This document shows positions 6,653-16,296 of a stretch of 64,000 nt of DNA, one piece after another. Position numbers and translations under genes: made by a program. The notes under the pieces are model-generated. The model was not told where the DNA came from. It made no database searches and saw nothing but the letters and a program-made list of their open reading frames with translations. The DNA comes from CAVTTH01 sp963737545 (GTDB lineage: Bacteria > Verrucomicrobiota > Verrucomicrobiia > Chthoniobacterales > UBA10450), in the NCBI GenBank assembly GCA_963737545.1, contig CAVTTH010000003.1:1364001-1428000 (forward strand), written 5' to 3'. Positions within the stretch are counted from its first letter, which is position 1, and the number at the start of each line of letters is the position of its first letter.

Positions 6653-9600
6653 ATGAGTTCCCTCCAAGGCGAAATCGAACGACGTGGCCAGCGCATCTTT
6701 GAGCTGGTCGACAAGAATCCTGAATCGATTTTCAGCAAGGCCGGCTTTTACCAGCGGATGATGGCGTTCTCGATGCGGGACGAGCATTTCAAGGTGCAAA
6801 TGTTCCGCTTCGTCGATGTCCTCGCGTCGCTCCGGAGGCCGAACGACATCGTGCGGCATCTCGACGAGTATTTCGTCGACATGCGCAACGGCTCGGTGCC
6901 GTTTCTCCAAACCGGATTGCGCGCGGCGCGAGTTCTTCCGTGGGTTACCGCTCCCATTTTGCGCTGGAACGTCTCCGGGATGGCGCGGCAGTTTATCGCC
7001 GGTCGGAATCCGGATGACGTCATGAAAATGCTGCGGAAGCGGCGCCGGGAAAAAATCGGATTCACCGTCGATCTGCTTGGCGAGGCCGTGGTGAGCGAGC
7101 AGGAAGCGGATGAATATGCCGCGCGTTGCCTTGACCTGGTAGAAGGACTCTCGAAGCAAACACGGGGCTGGACCGATCCGCTCGGCGACAAGTCGGGGCT
7201 CTTCCCGGTGGTCAACGTGTCGGTAAAAATCTCCGCGCTTTATTCGCAGATGAATCCGGCCGATCCGGAGACAGCGATCGCGCACCTTGCGCCGAAGCTG
7301 CGACCGATTCTGCGACGCGCGAAAGAACTCGGCGCATTCATCAATTTCGACATGGAGAGCTATGCGCACAAGAATACGACGCTCGAGCTTTTCAAAACGC
7401 TTTTTGCCGAACCGGAATTCAAGGACTGGCCGCATGCCGGCATCGTCATCCAGGTTTATCTGCGCGACGCAGCGCGGGATTTAAACGACCTGCTGACGTG
7501 GGGGCGGCAACGCGGGACGCGCTTCACCGTCCGGCTCGTTAAAGGCGCCTACTGGGATTACGAGAAAATCAAAGCATCGCAAAATGGGTGGCGTTGCCCG
7601 GTCTTCATGCAGAAGCCCGAGAGCGACGCGAATTTCGAGGCGCTGACGCGGGTGCTTCTGGAAAACGAATCGATCGTGACCTCGGCCTTCGGTTCGCACA
7701 ATGTCCGGAGCATCGCCCACGCTCAGGCGGTGGCGGAGCAACTCGGAATCGATCGCAGCCGTTTCGAGTTTCAACTGCTTTACGGCATGGCCGGCCCGAT
7801 CAAGCGCGCGCTGGTCGAGATGGGTTATCGCGTCCGCGAATATTGCCCGGTCGGCGAACTGCTCCCCGGCATGTCATATCTCGTTAGGCGCCTGCTCGAG
7901 AACACGTCGAACGAGGGGTTTCTGAAGGCGAAATTTTCCGACAACGCTTCCGCGGCGCAGCTGCTCCGTGATCCGTCTGAAATCATTAGATCCAGCCTGC
8001 GATCGCAGGCGGCGACTCCGGCTGCAACCAGCTCGCCCGACCGCAACGGCGCGGCGCTCGCGCCGCCGCCCGCCGACACCTATGAAAACGCGCCGTTGGT
8101 AAACTTCGTGCACCGCTCCAGTCAGGAACAGATGCGGGCCGCGCTCGAGGAAATGCGCGGCCGTTTGGGTCAAAAATATCCGCTCGTGATTGACGGCCAG
8201 AAAATTTGGACCGGCAAACTGATCGACTCCATCAATCCCAGTTCACCGAAACAAGTTGTCGGCGCCGTGGCGGAAGCCGGAATCCCAGAGGCGGAGATCG
8301 CGATCGCCGCCGCCTGTAAAGCATTCGAGCATTGGTGCCGCGTCAGCGTCGATCATCGGGCCGGTTTGCTCGAGCGCGTCGCGACGATCATGGACCGGCG
8401 GCGTTTCGAGCTTTCAGCACTGGAAGTTTTTGAGGTGGGAAAACCATGGGCCGAAGCCGACGGCGATATCCGGGAGGCGATCGATTTCCTTCTTTTCTAT
8501 GCGGAACAGATGCGCTCGCGCGGTCTCCCGCGACTGACGCAGCACGTGCCGGGTGAAGAGAGCTACCAGCATTACTGGCCGCGTGGCGTTGCGCTCGTAA
8601 TCGCGCCATGGAATTTCCCGATGGCGATTCTGACCGGGATGGTTTCCGCCGCGCTCGTTACCGGCAACACCGTCATCATGAAGCCGGCGGAGCAATCGGC
8701 CGTTTGCGGCGCGATGTTGATGGAAATATTCGAGGAAGCCGGCGTGCCTCCCGGAGTTCTTAATTACCTGCCCGGCAAGGGTCGATCATCGGCCAGCATC
8801 TGGTCGATCACAAAGACGTTCACATGATCGCGTTCACCGGCTCGCGTGAAGTCGGGCTGAGGATTTGGGAAAGCGCCGGCAAAACTCAACCCGGCCAGCT
8901 CGAACTGAAACGCGTCGTTTGCGAGATGGGCGGCAAGAACGCCGTCATCATCGACTCGGACGCCGATCTCGACGAAGCGATCGTCGATTCGATTTATTCC
9001 GCCTTCGGCTATCAGGGCCAGAAATGTTCGGCGCTCTCGCGGCTTATCGTTCTCGATGAGAACTACGATCGCGTCATCAAACGATTGGTGGAAGCGGCCG
9101 CGAGTTTGCGCGTCGGGAATCCCGAGGAGCCGGGCATCACTGTCGGTCCGGTTATCGATGAAACTGCGTACCGCCGCATGTTGGACACGATCGAAGCCGG
9201 GAAGAAGGAAGCGACCCTCGCATTTCAAGGAAAGAATTTTCCTGCCGAGGGTTATTTCATTCCACCGACGATCTTCACCGATGTGAAACCGGAAATGCGT
9301 CTTTCGTGCGAAGAGATTTTTGGACCGGTCCTGAGCGTTATCCGGGTGCGCGATCTCGATGAAGCCATCCGGGTCGCGAACGATACCGACTACGCGTTGA
9401 CCGGCGGATTTTTCTCGCGCAGCCCGGCGAACATCGAGCGGGTGAAAGCGGAATTGGTCGCAGGCAATGTCTACATCAATCGCTCCTGCACCGGCGCGGT
9501 CGTGGGACGGCATCCTTTCGGGGGATTCAAAATGTCGGGCGGCGGAACAAAAGCTGGCGGTGGCGATTATCTGCTCCAATTCATGGTCCCGCGCGTCGTT

Positions 9601-9690
9601 ACCGAAAACATCATGCGCCACGGCTTCGCGCCGGACACGACGCCTGAATTCAGAGACGCGTTCGGTGCGGTAATGCCCGGGCGGAACTGA
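6653..9690 (+). pseudogene. putA: bifunctional proline dehydrogenase / glutamate-semialdehyde dehydrogenase, frameshifted
   Basis: The first part (6653-8827) encodes a proline dehydrogenase barrel ending in the FAD-site block YGMAGPIKRAL and REYCPVGELLPGM, then the start of an aldehyde dehydrogenase domain (IAPWNFPMAILTG). The second part (from 8824) continues with AFTGSREVGLRI, the catalytic Glu in CEMGGKNAV and catalytic Cys in YQGQKCSALS. At about 8779-8783 one base is missing in GGCAAGGGTCG; restoring it gives the expected GSIIGQHLVDHKDVH. Joined, the protein is about 1,012 residues and lacks the PutA DNA-binding domain. Both halves are otherwise intact, so either a recent mutation or a sequencing error is likely. 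It would oxidise proline to glutamate. Confidence 0.88.
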
Positions 9691-9710
9691 AGTTCGCACG
9701 CGGCGGCCCG

Positions 9711-10004
9711 CTATTCGTCCAACGGCCGGCCTTTTAGCAGTAGCTTCACGACAGTAACTACCATGTAGATGACCGGCCAAAAGGCGACAAGAGCCACGAT
9801 CGCAAACGCCACCATCTCGCGTGTGCGCTCGCGCGCGGACTCGAGCAGAAATTCGCGACGCAAATTGTGAAACTTGCGGACATCCGAATCATCGTCGCCA
9901 CCGGACCAGGAATACCCGCGCCATTCATCCAGTCCTGACTGAAACGAATAATCCGTTAAGAGGAAGTGTTGCCTCTTGGCGAGAGGCTCAAAAACCGGCT
10001 TCAT
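9711..10004 (-). CDS. small single-pass membrane protein, unknown function
   Basis: The 97-residue product has a charged N-terminal two-thirds and one strong membrane segment near residues 65-88 (MVAFAIVALVAFWPVIYMVV). A short basic and acidic tail (LLKGRPLDE) follows. ATG at 10004 is used. I recognise no family. It is convergent with putA, 20 bp away, and divergent from rsmI. Codon use looks like that of neighbours, so it is probably a real gene. Confidence 0.6.
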   Translation of the reverse strand: MKPVFEPLAKRQHFLLTDYSFQSGLDEWRGYSWSGGDDDSDVRKFHNLRREFLLESARERTREMVAFAIVALVAFWPVIYMVVTVVKLLLKGRPLDE

Positions 10005-10123
10005 CGCTTGCGATCCCGATAGTTTGGATAAGAAACGTTATCACGTTGGCGTCCGCGTCAAATCTTACCAATCACTGCGTTGAACAGAATGGCGTGGTTG
10101 GTGATTTTGCGGGATGATGCGCC

Positions 10124-10786
10124 GTGCTCTACGTAATCGCGACGCCAATTGGCAGCCTCGACGATATCACCTTGCGTGCGCTAGAAGCGTTGAAATCGGT
10201 GGACGTGATAGCGGCGGAGGACACGCGGCATTCCGGAAATTTGCTGCGCCATTTTGAAATCCGGAAACCGCTCCTCAGTTATCACGAACACAATGAGGCG
10301 ATGCGGGCGGAGCAGCTGGCGGAGCGATTAGCGGCCGGCGAGAACGTTGCGCTTATCACCGACGCCGGCATACCCGGTCTTTCCGATCCGGGTGCACGAC
10401 TGATCAAGAAATGCATCGAGCGCGATCTGCCGTACACGATTGTGCCAGGCGCTTCCGCGATTCTGACGGCATTGGTCGGTTCCGGAATCTCGGCGGAACG
10501 ATTTTGTTTCCGCGGATTCCTGCCGGTCAAAAGCGGCCAGCGAGAACGCGAGTTGCGCGCGGCTGCCGCACGCGAGGAAACATCCGTCTTCTTTGAATCG
10601 CCGTACCGAATCATGAAGACGCTGGCGGCTTGCGCGGAGATCATGCCCGACAGGCAGCTTTGTGTTGCGAGGGAACTAACAAAGAAATTCGAAGAATTCC
10701 GACGCGGAACGGCGGCGGAACTTCTCCGACACTACGAGGCGCATCCGGCAAAAGGGGAGATCACCTTCGTGATCTCCGGGTTGTAG
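10124..10786 (+). CDS. rsmI: 16S rRNA 2'-O-ribose C1402 methyltransferase RsmI
   Basis: The 220-residue protein opens VLYVIATPIGSLDDITLRAL and contains AAEDTRHSGNLLRHF, LITDAGIPGLSDPG and VPGASAILTALVGSG, the tetrapyrrole-methylase-fold motifs of RsmI. It transfers a methyl group from SAM to the ribose of C1402 of 16S rRNA. The start is GTG at 10124; nearby upstream ATGs are out of frame. The length is shorter than the usual 280 residues because the small C-terminal domain is absent. The stop codon lies inside a family B hairpin repeat. Confidence 0.93.
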   Translation: MLYVIATPIGSLDDITLRALEALKSVDVIAAEDTRHSGNLLRHFEIRKPLLSYHEHNEAMRAEQLAERLAAGENVALITDAGIPGLSDPGARLIKKCIERDLPYTIVPGASAILTALVGSGISAERFCFRGFLPVKSGQRERELRAAAAREETSVFFESPYRIMKTLAACAEIMPDRQLCVARELTKKFEEFRRGTAAELLRHYEAHPAKGEITFVISGL

Positions 10787-10834
10787 CCGTTTCGCTGTGC
10801 GAAACGGGCGCGTCGCACAGCGACGCGGCTACAG
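10782..10834. repeat. hairpin repeat, family B, copy 1
   Basis: TGTAGCCGTTTCGCTGTGCG is mirrored by CGCACAGCGACGCGGCTACA. The repeat supplies the rsmI stop codon and lies 150 bp upstream of rplU. It may terminate rsmI transcription. The remaining DNA up to 10985 holds no gene and would contain the rplU promoter. Confidence 0.75.
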
Positions 10835-10985
10835 CGGCGCAGAATTCACCCGCTGGGCTTTCCTCTTGTCTAAGAGTCCCAAAAACCTTTCCGCCAGAGA
10901 CGGCGGCAGCTGCAGCTTTCCCCTTGTCAAAGCGGCAAACTCGTGTGAGTTTGCGCGGCTTTTCCCCAGAAAAGTCCCTTTTGTT

Positions 10986-11351
10986 ATGGCTTACGCAATT
11001 ATCAAAACAGGCGGTAGACAACATCGCGTCGCCGAGGGCGACATTATCGATGTCGATCTGCTCGAAGGCAAAGCAGGCAAGAAAACTGTTTTCGGTGATG
11101 TCCTGTTTTACGGTGACGCCGAGAAGCTCACGCATGGCAATCCGCTTATTGAAGGCGCGACCGTCACCGGAGAAGTGGTCGAGCAGCGGAAGGACAAGAA
11201 AGTCATCGCGTTCAAGTATCGTCGTCGCAAAGGCTATCATCGGACCGTTGGCCATCGACGGAAGCTGACGCGGGTCAAAATTACCGGCATTGCGCTCGCC
11301 GGGAAAACGGCGAAAGCGAGAAAATCAGAAACAACCGAGAAATCCTCCTAA
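10986..11351 (+). CDS. rplU: 50S ribosomal protein L21
   Basis: The 121-residue protein begins MAYAIIKTGGRQHRVAEGD and contains VIAFKYRRRKGYHRTVGHRR, the L21 signature. It binds 23S rRNA. ATG at 10986 is the family start. rpmA follows after 4 bp, the conserved rplU-rpmA pair. A Lys/Ser-rich tail of about 15 residues extends beyond the usual end. Confidence 0.97.
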   Translation: MAYAIIKTGGRQHRVAEGDIIDVDLLEGKAGKKTVFGDVLFYGDAEKLTHGNPLIEGATVTGEVVEQRKDKKVIAFKYRRRKGYHRTVGHRRKLTRVKITGIALAGKTAKARKSETTEKSS

Positions 11352-11355
11352 TCAA

Positions 11356-11610
11356 ATGGCTCATAAAAAAGGACAGGGCAGCGTTAAGAATGGCCGCGAC
11401 AGCGTCAGCAAACGACTGGGCGTGAAGAAATTCGGCAGCCAGGCGGTTGTAGCCGGCAATATCATTATTCGTCAGCGCGGCACCAAGTTTTTGCCGGGCA
11501 AGAACGTCGGACTCGGCCGCGATTACACGATCTTCGCGCTGGTTGACGGGCAGGTTCGTTTCGATCGGTCCGGGCGCCGAGTGAATGTCGAGCCGCTCGC
11601 GGCAAAGTAG
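11356..11610 (+). CDS. rpmA: 50S ribosomal protein L27
   Basis: The 84-residue protein starts MAHKKGQGSVKNGRDS and carries the L27 core QRGTKFLPGKNVGLGRDYT and FALVDGQVRF. It sits near the peptidyl transferase centre. The usual start MAHKKG means no N-terminal cleavage extension is needed, unlike Firmicutes. It is co-transcribed with rplU. Confidence 0.97.
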   Translation: MAHKKGQGSVKNGRDSVSKRLGVKKFGSQAVVAGNIIIRQRGTKFLPGKNVGLGRDYTIFALVDGQVRFDRSGRRVNVEPLAAK

Positions 11611-11716
11611 CCGTTTTTGCGACAAAAGGCGCGGTCTTCAGCGCCCGGGTGCGCCACATGATCATTTGAAAGATTGTGTCTGGCGGCGGTTTTGCGCTAT
11701 AACAGAAAAATTCCCC

Positions 11717-12328
11717 ATGAAATACAAGACCTACATTCTCTTCGGTGCACCAGGCAGCGGCAAAGGTACGCAGGGCCATACGCTCGGAAGCATCCCACGG
11801 TTTTTTCATTGCCCGTGCGGAGACGTCTTTCGCTCGATTGATACGCGCACGAAGGTGGGCAAGGCTTTTCTCGAGTATTCGAGCAAAGGCCAACTCGTGC
11901 CCGACGACATTACCGTCGAGCTCTGGAAGGAAGCCATCGATGCGGCAGTGGATGCTCACAGATTCAAGCCCGACATCGACATACTGGTACTGGATGGGAT
12001 ACCGCGGAATGTGGGACAGGCCAAGATCATGGACGAAATGATCGACGTAATAAAAGTTTTCCATCTTTCGTGTCCGAACCGCGACGCGCTTTTCGCCCGG
12101 CTAAAGAAGCGGGCGTTGAAGGACAATCGGCTCGATGACGCGAACGAAGAAGTGATCAATCGCCGGCTCGGCATCTACGAAACAGAATCGAAGCCCGTGC
12201 TGGGTTATTACGGAAAAGATCGGATCACCTGTATTGACGCGACGGAGCCACCTGCGAAAGTTCTGCTGCATATCCTCGAGAGTGTGAACGACGGGGTCAA
12301 TGGGTCGCATGAGCCAGCAGCAGTTTGA
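11717..12328 (+). CDS. adk: adenylate kinase family nucleoside monophosphate kinase
   Basis: The 203-residue protein has the P-loop FGAPGSGKGTQ at residues 9-19, the NMP-binding block CGDVFRS, and DGIPRNVGQA in place of the usual DGFPRT. A short LID region with RALKDNRLDDANEEVINRRL and YETESKPVLGYY follows. It would interconvert AMP, ADP and ATP, though the substituted DGIPRN segment leaves room for a different NMP preference. There is no zinc-binding Cys set in the LID. The 3' end overlaps the next gene by 29 bases. Confidence 0.88.
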   Translation: MKYKTYILFGAPGSGKGTQGHTLGSIPRFFHCPCGDVFRSIDTRTKVGKAFLEYSSKGQLVPDDITVELWKEAIDAAVDAHRFKPDIDILVLDGIPRNVGQAKIMDEMIDVIKVFHLSCPNRDALFARLKKRALKDNRLDDANEEVINRRLGIYETESKPVLGYYGKDRITCIDATEPPAKVLLHILESVNDGVNGSHEPAAV

Positions 12329-12557
12329 AAATTTCACCGCATCCAGTCTGTATTGTGAGAAGTGCAAGGCCACCATGCCGGTGCGCGAACGGCTTCTTCT
12401 GATTTTGCCGGATAAGGAGATCTACGATTATCTTTGCACCGGCTGCGCCTCGTCGGTGGGCCAGCGCGAAGTGACTGCGGGTGAGAAATTGATGGCGCAA
12501 CGGGCAGCCCCTCGTCGTGTTCGGCGTCGCGCTCCCGCGCAACGGATCCGGCTTTAG
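12300..12557 (+). CDS. small zinc-ribbon protein, unknown function
   Basis: The 85-residue product has CEKC near residue 19 and CTGC near residue 47, spaced like a four-Cys zinc ribbon, then a very basic tail (RAAPRRVRRRAPAQRIRL). ATG at 12300 or 12309 are both possible. It overlaps adk and ends 6 bp before fmt, so the three are probably one operon. The basic tail suggests nucleic acid or ribosome contact. I recognise no named family. Confidence 0.65.
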   Translation: MGRMSQQQFENFTASSLYCEKCKATMPVRERLLLILPDKEIYDYLCTGCASSVGQREVTAGEKLMAQRAAPRRVRRRAPAQRIRL

Positions 12558-12563
12558 CGCGCG

Positions 12564-13496
12564 ATGCGCGTTCTCTTCATTGGGACCGGTGAAATCGGCG
12601 TGCCGGTTCTGCGTTCGCTGCTCAAATCGAAGGAGCACAAGCTGGTCGGTGTCGTCACGCAACCGGACAAGCCGGTCGGCCGCGCCCAACGGATCGAGGC
12701 ACCGGCAATTAAGGCGGCCCTGGCAGGCAGCTCCCTGCCGATTCTTCAGCCGGAACGGATCAAGAAGGCGGAGGCCATCGCGGAGATTCGCGCGCTCGCC
12801 CCAGACGTGATTGTCGTAATGGCCTATGGCCAAATCCTGCCGCGATCGGTCCTCGAAATCCCACGCGTGGCTTGTCTGAACCTGCATGCCTCGCTTCTGC
12901 CGCGCCATCGGGGTGCGGCGCCGATTCAGGCGGCAATTGCATCCGGGGATCGCGAGTCGGGTATCACCGTCATGTACATGGATGAAGGGCTCGACACGGG
13001 CGACATCATGCTGCAATCGCGTCTCGAAATTGCGGCGGACGACACGGGCGGATCGCTCCACGACCGACTGGCGCAGATCGCGCCGCGCGCGTTGAACGAC
13101 GCGCTCTCCCAACTTCAGCGGGGAAACGCTCCGCGGATTCCGCAAGATTCGTCAGCCGCGACTTACGCGCCCAAGCTGGAACGTGAACATGGCCGGATCG
13201 ATTGGACGGAATCGGCGGCGGTGATCGAGCGCAAGATCCGCGCCTTCAATCCATGGCCGGGCGCGTTTGCGATTATCGCCGGGGTGTCGGATAAGCCCCG
13301 CAAACTGAAAATATTCTCGGCGACGATTGTTGATCTCGATCAAAAGCCGGGAAAAATCTTGATTATCGAAAAGGAGATTGTTGTCACGACCGGCGATCGC
13401 GCGCTGTCATTGAACGAGGTGCAGCTAGAAGGTAAGCGCCGGATGAGCGCAGCGGAATTTCTGCGAGGGCACTCCACGTCGCTACGCACTGCTTGA
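12564..13496 (+). CDS. fmt: methionyl-tRNA formyltransferase
   Basis: The 310-residue protein starts MRVLFIGTGEIGVPVLRSLL and contains the catalytic block NLHASLLPRHRGAAPIQAAI with SLLP at the folate site. GITVMYMDEGLDTGDIML follows, and the C-terminal domain begins near residue 205. The enzyme formylates initiator Met-tRNA. It is closely linked to the zinc-ribbon gene upstream. The last residues (HSTSLRTA) run up to a family A repeat, so the repeat may have set the present C-terminus. Confidence 0.96.
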   Translation: MRVLFIGTGEIGVPVLRSLLKSKEHKLVGVVTQPDKPVGRAQRIEAPAIKAALAGSSLPILQPERIKKAEAIAEIRALAPDVIVVMAYGQILPRSVLEIPRVACLNLHASLLPRHRGAAPIQAAIASGDRESGITVMYMDEGLDTGDIMLQSRLEIAADDTGGSLHDRLAQIAPRALNDALSQLQRGNAPRIPQDSSAATYAPKLEREHGRIDWTESAAVIERKIRAFNPWPGAFAIIAGVSDKPRKLKIFSATIVDLDQKPGKILIIEKEIVVTTGDRALSLNEVQLEGKRRMSAAEFLRGHSTSLRTA

Positions 13497-13501
13497 ATGG
13501 T

Positions 13502-13616
13502 GTCATCCCGAGCCGCGCAGACGGCGAGGGACCTCGCAGTCGGAGATTACGCGTTCTCCCGACAGTGTGTGTCGTCGATTGCAATGGAGAGATCCTTCGC
13601 TGTCGCTCAGGATGAC
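13502..13616. repeat. dispersed palindromic repeat, family A, variant copy 3
   Basis: The arms are GTCATCCCGAGCCGCGCAG and CGCTGTCGCTCAGGATGAC with a weaker inner match (GAGGGACCTC, GAGATCCTT). The element lies between fmt and pyrH. Copy 4 at 23781 has the same variant arms, so the family has at least two subtypes. Confidence 0.85.
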
Positions 13617-13703
13617 AGCGCCCTTCGTGTGGTGAGGGCGCTTCGGCAATACATACTCATTTTGCTTCCCAACACGCCGCCGTTCTGTTTCAACATCCTC
13701 GCC

Positions 13704-14435
13704 ATGCAGAGTGAATCGCGCACGCCCGTGTACAAACGCATCGTCCTTAAGTTGAGTGGCGAAGCGCTGCAGGAGCGTGGCACCCGCGAGAATATCTCGC
13801 CTCAGATCGTCCGCGAAATAGCTGAGCGCGTGAAGGAAGTCCGCGATCTCGGGGTCCAGATTTCGGTCGTTATTGGCGGAGGAAACATCTGGCGCGGCCT
13901 GGCCGCCGCGCATCGCGGTATGGATCGCACGACCGCTGATTATATGGGGATGCTGGCAACGGTGATCAACGGCCTGGCGTTGCAAAGCGGTCTGGTTCAG
14001 ATCGGGGTTCAAACCCGGGTGCAAACCGCGATTGAAATGAAGAACGTGGCCGAGCCCTTCATCTTGGGTCGCGCCATTCGTCATCTCGAGCTCGGCCGCG
14101 TCGTCATCTTCGCCGCCGGCACCGGTAATCCCTATTTTTCAACCGACACGACTGCCGCCCTCCGTGCCAGCGAGATCCGCGCGGACGTGATTTTGAAAGC
14201 GACGAAAGTGGACGGTGTTTACGATCGCGATCCGGACGGCGATCCGGCGGCGAAGCGTTACGATCAGATCAGTTATTCGGAGGCGTTGAGCAAACGATTG
14301 CGCGTGATGGATTCCACAGCCTTCAGCCTCTGCATGGACAACAAAATTCCGATCATTGTTTTCGACATGAACCAGCCGAGCAACATCCGCGACATCGTCT
14401 GCGGGATGAAAGTCGGCACCCTTGTTACCGAATAG
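13704..14435 (+). CDS. pyrH: UMP kinase
   Basis: The 243-residue protein starts MQSESRTPVYKRIVLKLSGE and carries VVIGGGNIWRG, GMLATVINGLALQ, FAAGTGNPYFSTDTTAALRA and ATKVDGVYDRDP, all typical of bacterial PyrH. It phosphorylates UMP with ATP. ATG at 13704 is chosen because the frame further upstream only encodes the family A repeat. The frr gene follows 61 bp downstream, the common pyrH-frr pair (tsf is not adjacent here). Confidence 0.97.
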   Translation: MQSESRTPVYKRIVLKLSGEALQERGTRENISPQIVREIAERVKEVRDLGVQISVVIGGGNIWRGLAAAHRGMDRTTADYMGMLATVINGLALQSGLVQIGVQTRVQTAIEMKNVAEPFILGRAIRHLELGRVVIFAAGTGNPYFSTDTTAALRASEIRADVILKATKVDGVYDRDPDGDPAAKRYDQISYSEALSKRLRVMDSTAFSLCMDNKIPIIVFDMNQPSNIRDIVCGMKVGTLVTE

Positions 14436-14496
14436 GCCCCGATTATGCGTTGCTTGCTTCACCCGCCCGTTAGGTGGTAATTGCCCGACTGAAAAT

Positions 14497-15057
14497 ATGA
14501 CCGCCGAAGAGATTCTTTTCGAAGCCGAGCTGGCGATGGATAAAAGCGTGGATTACATGGTCCACGAATTTTCCTCGGTGCGCACGGGCAAGGCGTCGCC
14601 CGCTCTGGTGGAGAACGTGGATGTGGAAGCATACGGCTCGACGATGAAGTTGAAACAGCTCGCGTTGATCACTACGCCTGAGGCACGTTTGCTCGTTGTC
14701 CAGCCCTTCGACGCGGCCACCGTGCGCGACATCGAAAAAGCGCTGAAGGAATCAAAAATCGGCATTATGCCGATGGTTGATGGGAAAATTATACGGCTCC
14801 CGATCCCGGAGCTGTCGGAGGAGCGGCGAAAAGATCTGGTGAAGGCGCTCAAGCAAATGGCCGAAGAAGCTCGCGTGCGCGTGCGAGCGAATCGACGCAC
14901 CGCGATGGACGAAGCCAAAAAACTGCAAAAGGCGGGTGAGTTGACCGAAGACGGATTGCGCGATCTCGAAGCCGACGTGCAGAAATTAACCGACCGATTT
15001 GTCAAATCGGTCGATGATCATTTCGAGCGCAAGGAAGCCGAAGTGATGAAGGTGTGA
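14497..15057 (+). CDS. frr: ribosome recycling factor
   Basis: The 186-residue protein contains EFSSVRTGKASPALVENV and the C-terminal block ELSEERRKDLVKALKQMAEE, RVRVRANRR and DGLRDLEADVQKLTD. It splits terminated ribosomes together with EF-G. ATG at 14497 gives the family length. It is the last gene of the forward cluster, and the next gene is convergent. Confidence 0.97.
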   Translation: MTAEEILFEAELAMDKSVDYMVHEFSSVRTGKASPALVENVDVEAYGSTMKLKQLALITTPEARLLVVQPFDAATVRDIEKALKESKIGIMPMVDGKIIRLPIPELSEERRKDLVKALKQMAEEARVRVRANRRTAMDEAKKLQKAGELTEDGLRDLEADVQKLTDRFVKSVDDHFERKEAEVMKV

Positions 15058-15060
15058 GAA

Positions 15061-15147
15061 GAATGACGAAATCCGAATGACGAAGGACAAAGGCGCGCGA
15101 TTCGCTGCTTTGTTATTCCTTCGACATTCGTTATTTCTGCTTCGTCA
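15061..15147. repeat. imperfect inverted repeat between convergent genes
   Basis: AATGACGAAATCCGAATGAC and CGAAGGACAAAGG on the left pair with CCTTCGACATTCGTTATTTC and GCTTCGTCATT on the right. The hairpin lies between the stops of frr and the convergent membrane gene, so a bidirectional terminator is likely. It is unlike families A and B. Confidence 0.65.
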
Positions 15148-15963
15148 TTATAATCGCACCAGGTCGAGCAGAAACTGGCACCAGAGATAGATCATTCCGC
15201 GCCAGGAATACTTTACCTCGCCGCCGGGGGTGGAAGTAAGCACACCCTTCTGAATGTTGTGCGCAATCTGTTCGCGCAAATCATTTTCGATTTCGAGCTC
15301 GATCCGTTCATCATCCAACGCGTCGATCACGCTGGTCTCGACATGATGGAGGCGGAGAAATTCGCGGTGGCTTTGATAAAGCTGCCAAAAGGATTGATCC
15401 GGCCGCTGCCGATTGATTCGAAAATGCGGTGTCAATTTTAAGCCGTAGGAGAGGGGATAGTTCCACGTCGTCCAGATAATGCCGTCGTGGGCGCGTGAAG
15501 AAATGCGCAGATAATAAAAGGAGAGTTCGTGCTGCTCGTTCAGGCAAATTGTCGCCTGCGCCCGATCCTCCTCTTTGTAATAGAGGCGGAAGAATTGTTT
15601 GTAGTCCTCCCAATCCCAGCCGGCGTCGCTGACGTGTTTGAAACCTTCGTTCTCGATGTCACGCGAGATTTCGTCGAGTGTCGGAAAGACGTCCGGTGAT
15701 GGAGGGCTCTTCGGGCGAAGTGCTTTCTCCTTTGGTAATCGAAGCGCACGGATGCGCGTGAGAATTTCCAGCCAGGGCAGGAACAGCCAGCTAAGCGCGG
15801 CCACCGTCCCGAGCAGCAGGCTCCGGGTGATAAAGTAGATCGCGAGGAATGAGGAAATCAGGATGCCGAGTGCGCCCGCCTTCTGGGAGAAGGAAGTTTG
15901 ATAACTCCGGAGAGCAATGCTGAGCACAGCGACGCCCAGCGTGAGAAATAAACCAAACAGCAT
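15148..15963 (-). CDS. membrane-anchored protein of unknown function
   Basis: The 271-residue protein has two or three hydrophobic segments in the first 65 residues, including a likely signal-anchor and ILISSFLAIYFITRSLLLG. A cytoplasmic-looking soluble region rich in Trp, Tyr and acidic residues follows (DWEDYKQFFRLYYKEEDRAQ). I recognise no family. Its ATG overlaps the stop of the glutaredoxin-like gene as TAATG, so the two are coupled on the minus strand. Confidence 0.75.
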   Translation of the reverse strand: MLFGLFLTLGVAVLSIALRSYQTSFSQKAGALGILISSFLAIYFITRSLLLGTVAALSWLFLPWLEILTRIRALRLPKEKALRPKSPPSPDVFPTLDEISRDIENEGFKHVSDAGWDWEDYKQFFRLYYKEEDRAQATICLNEQHELSFYYLRISSRAHDGIIWTTWNYPLSYGLKLTPHFRINRQRPDQSFWQLYQSHREFLRLHHVETSVIDALDDERIELEIENDLREQIAHNIQKGVLTSTPGGEVKYSWRGMIYLWCQFLLDLVRL

Positions 15964-16214
15964 TAGGGCTCGATTCCGTGCTCGTTCAGGAACTTTTGCA
16001 ATTGGTCGGTGTCGAAATTTGCGAGCACGGCATCGCCGGCAACCAGGGTCGGAACATAGGTCTGATCGGATAGCTCGGTCATCTCCGCGTACGCTTCGCG
16101 GTCCTTACCCACATCGATCAAGTCAAATTGGTAACCGCGCTCCGAAAGATAATCTTTCGCGTCGATGCACCATGAGCACCATTCGCGGCTATAGAGGGTA
16201 ATTTCGGTCGCCAC
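15963..16214 (-). CDS. glutaredoxin-like protein
   Basis: The small thioredoxin-fold protein reads ITLYSREWCSWCIDAKDYL with redox motif CSWC near residue 12, then the cis-Pro segment TYVPTLVAGD. The usual glutaredoxin motif is CPYC; Ser at position 2 is less common. GTG at 16214 gives a standard-length N-terminus; an in-frame TTG at 16229 would add five residues. The protein probably reduces disulfides. Coupling to the downstream membrane protein gene suggests a shared function that is unknown. Confidence 0.8.
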   Translation of the reverse strand: MATEITLYSREWCSWCIDAKDYLSERGYQFDLIDVGKDREAYAEMTELSDQTYVPTLVAGDAVLANFDTDQLQKFLNEHGIEP

Positions 16215-16296
16215 GCGTGCAATAAACAAGGGTGGCCCGGCGCGTCAACCGGTCAAACACACGGGACCCAACTCCGGAGAACAAGCCAGGCCATGA

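Noticed and set aside
8770..8830. Programmed frameshift in putA
   Set aside because: No classical slippery heptamer or downstream structure is evident, and PutA is not known to use one. A deletion or sequencing error is simpler.
8764..9780. Long open frame on the minus strand opposite putA
   Set aside because: It mirrors the codon structure of the real plus-strand gene, has no recognisable domain, and is a common effect in high-GC DNA. The same holds for 6566-7435.
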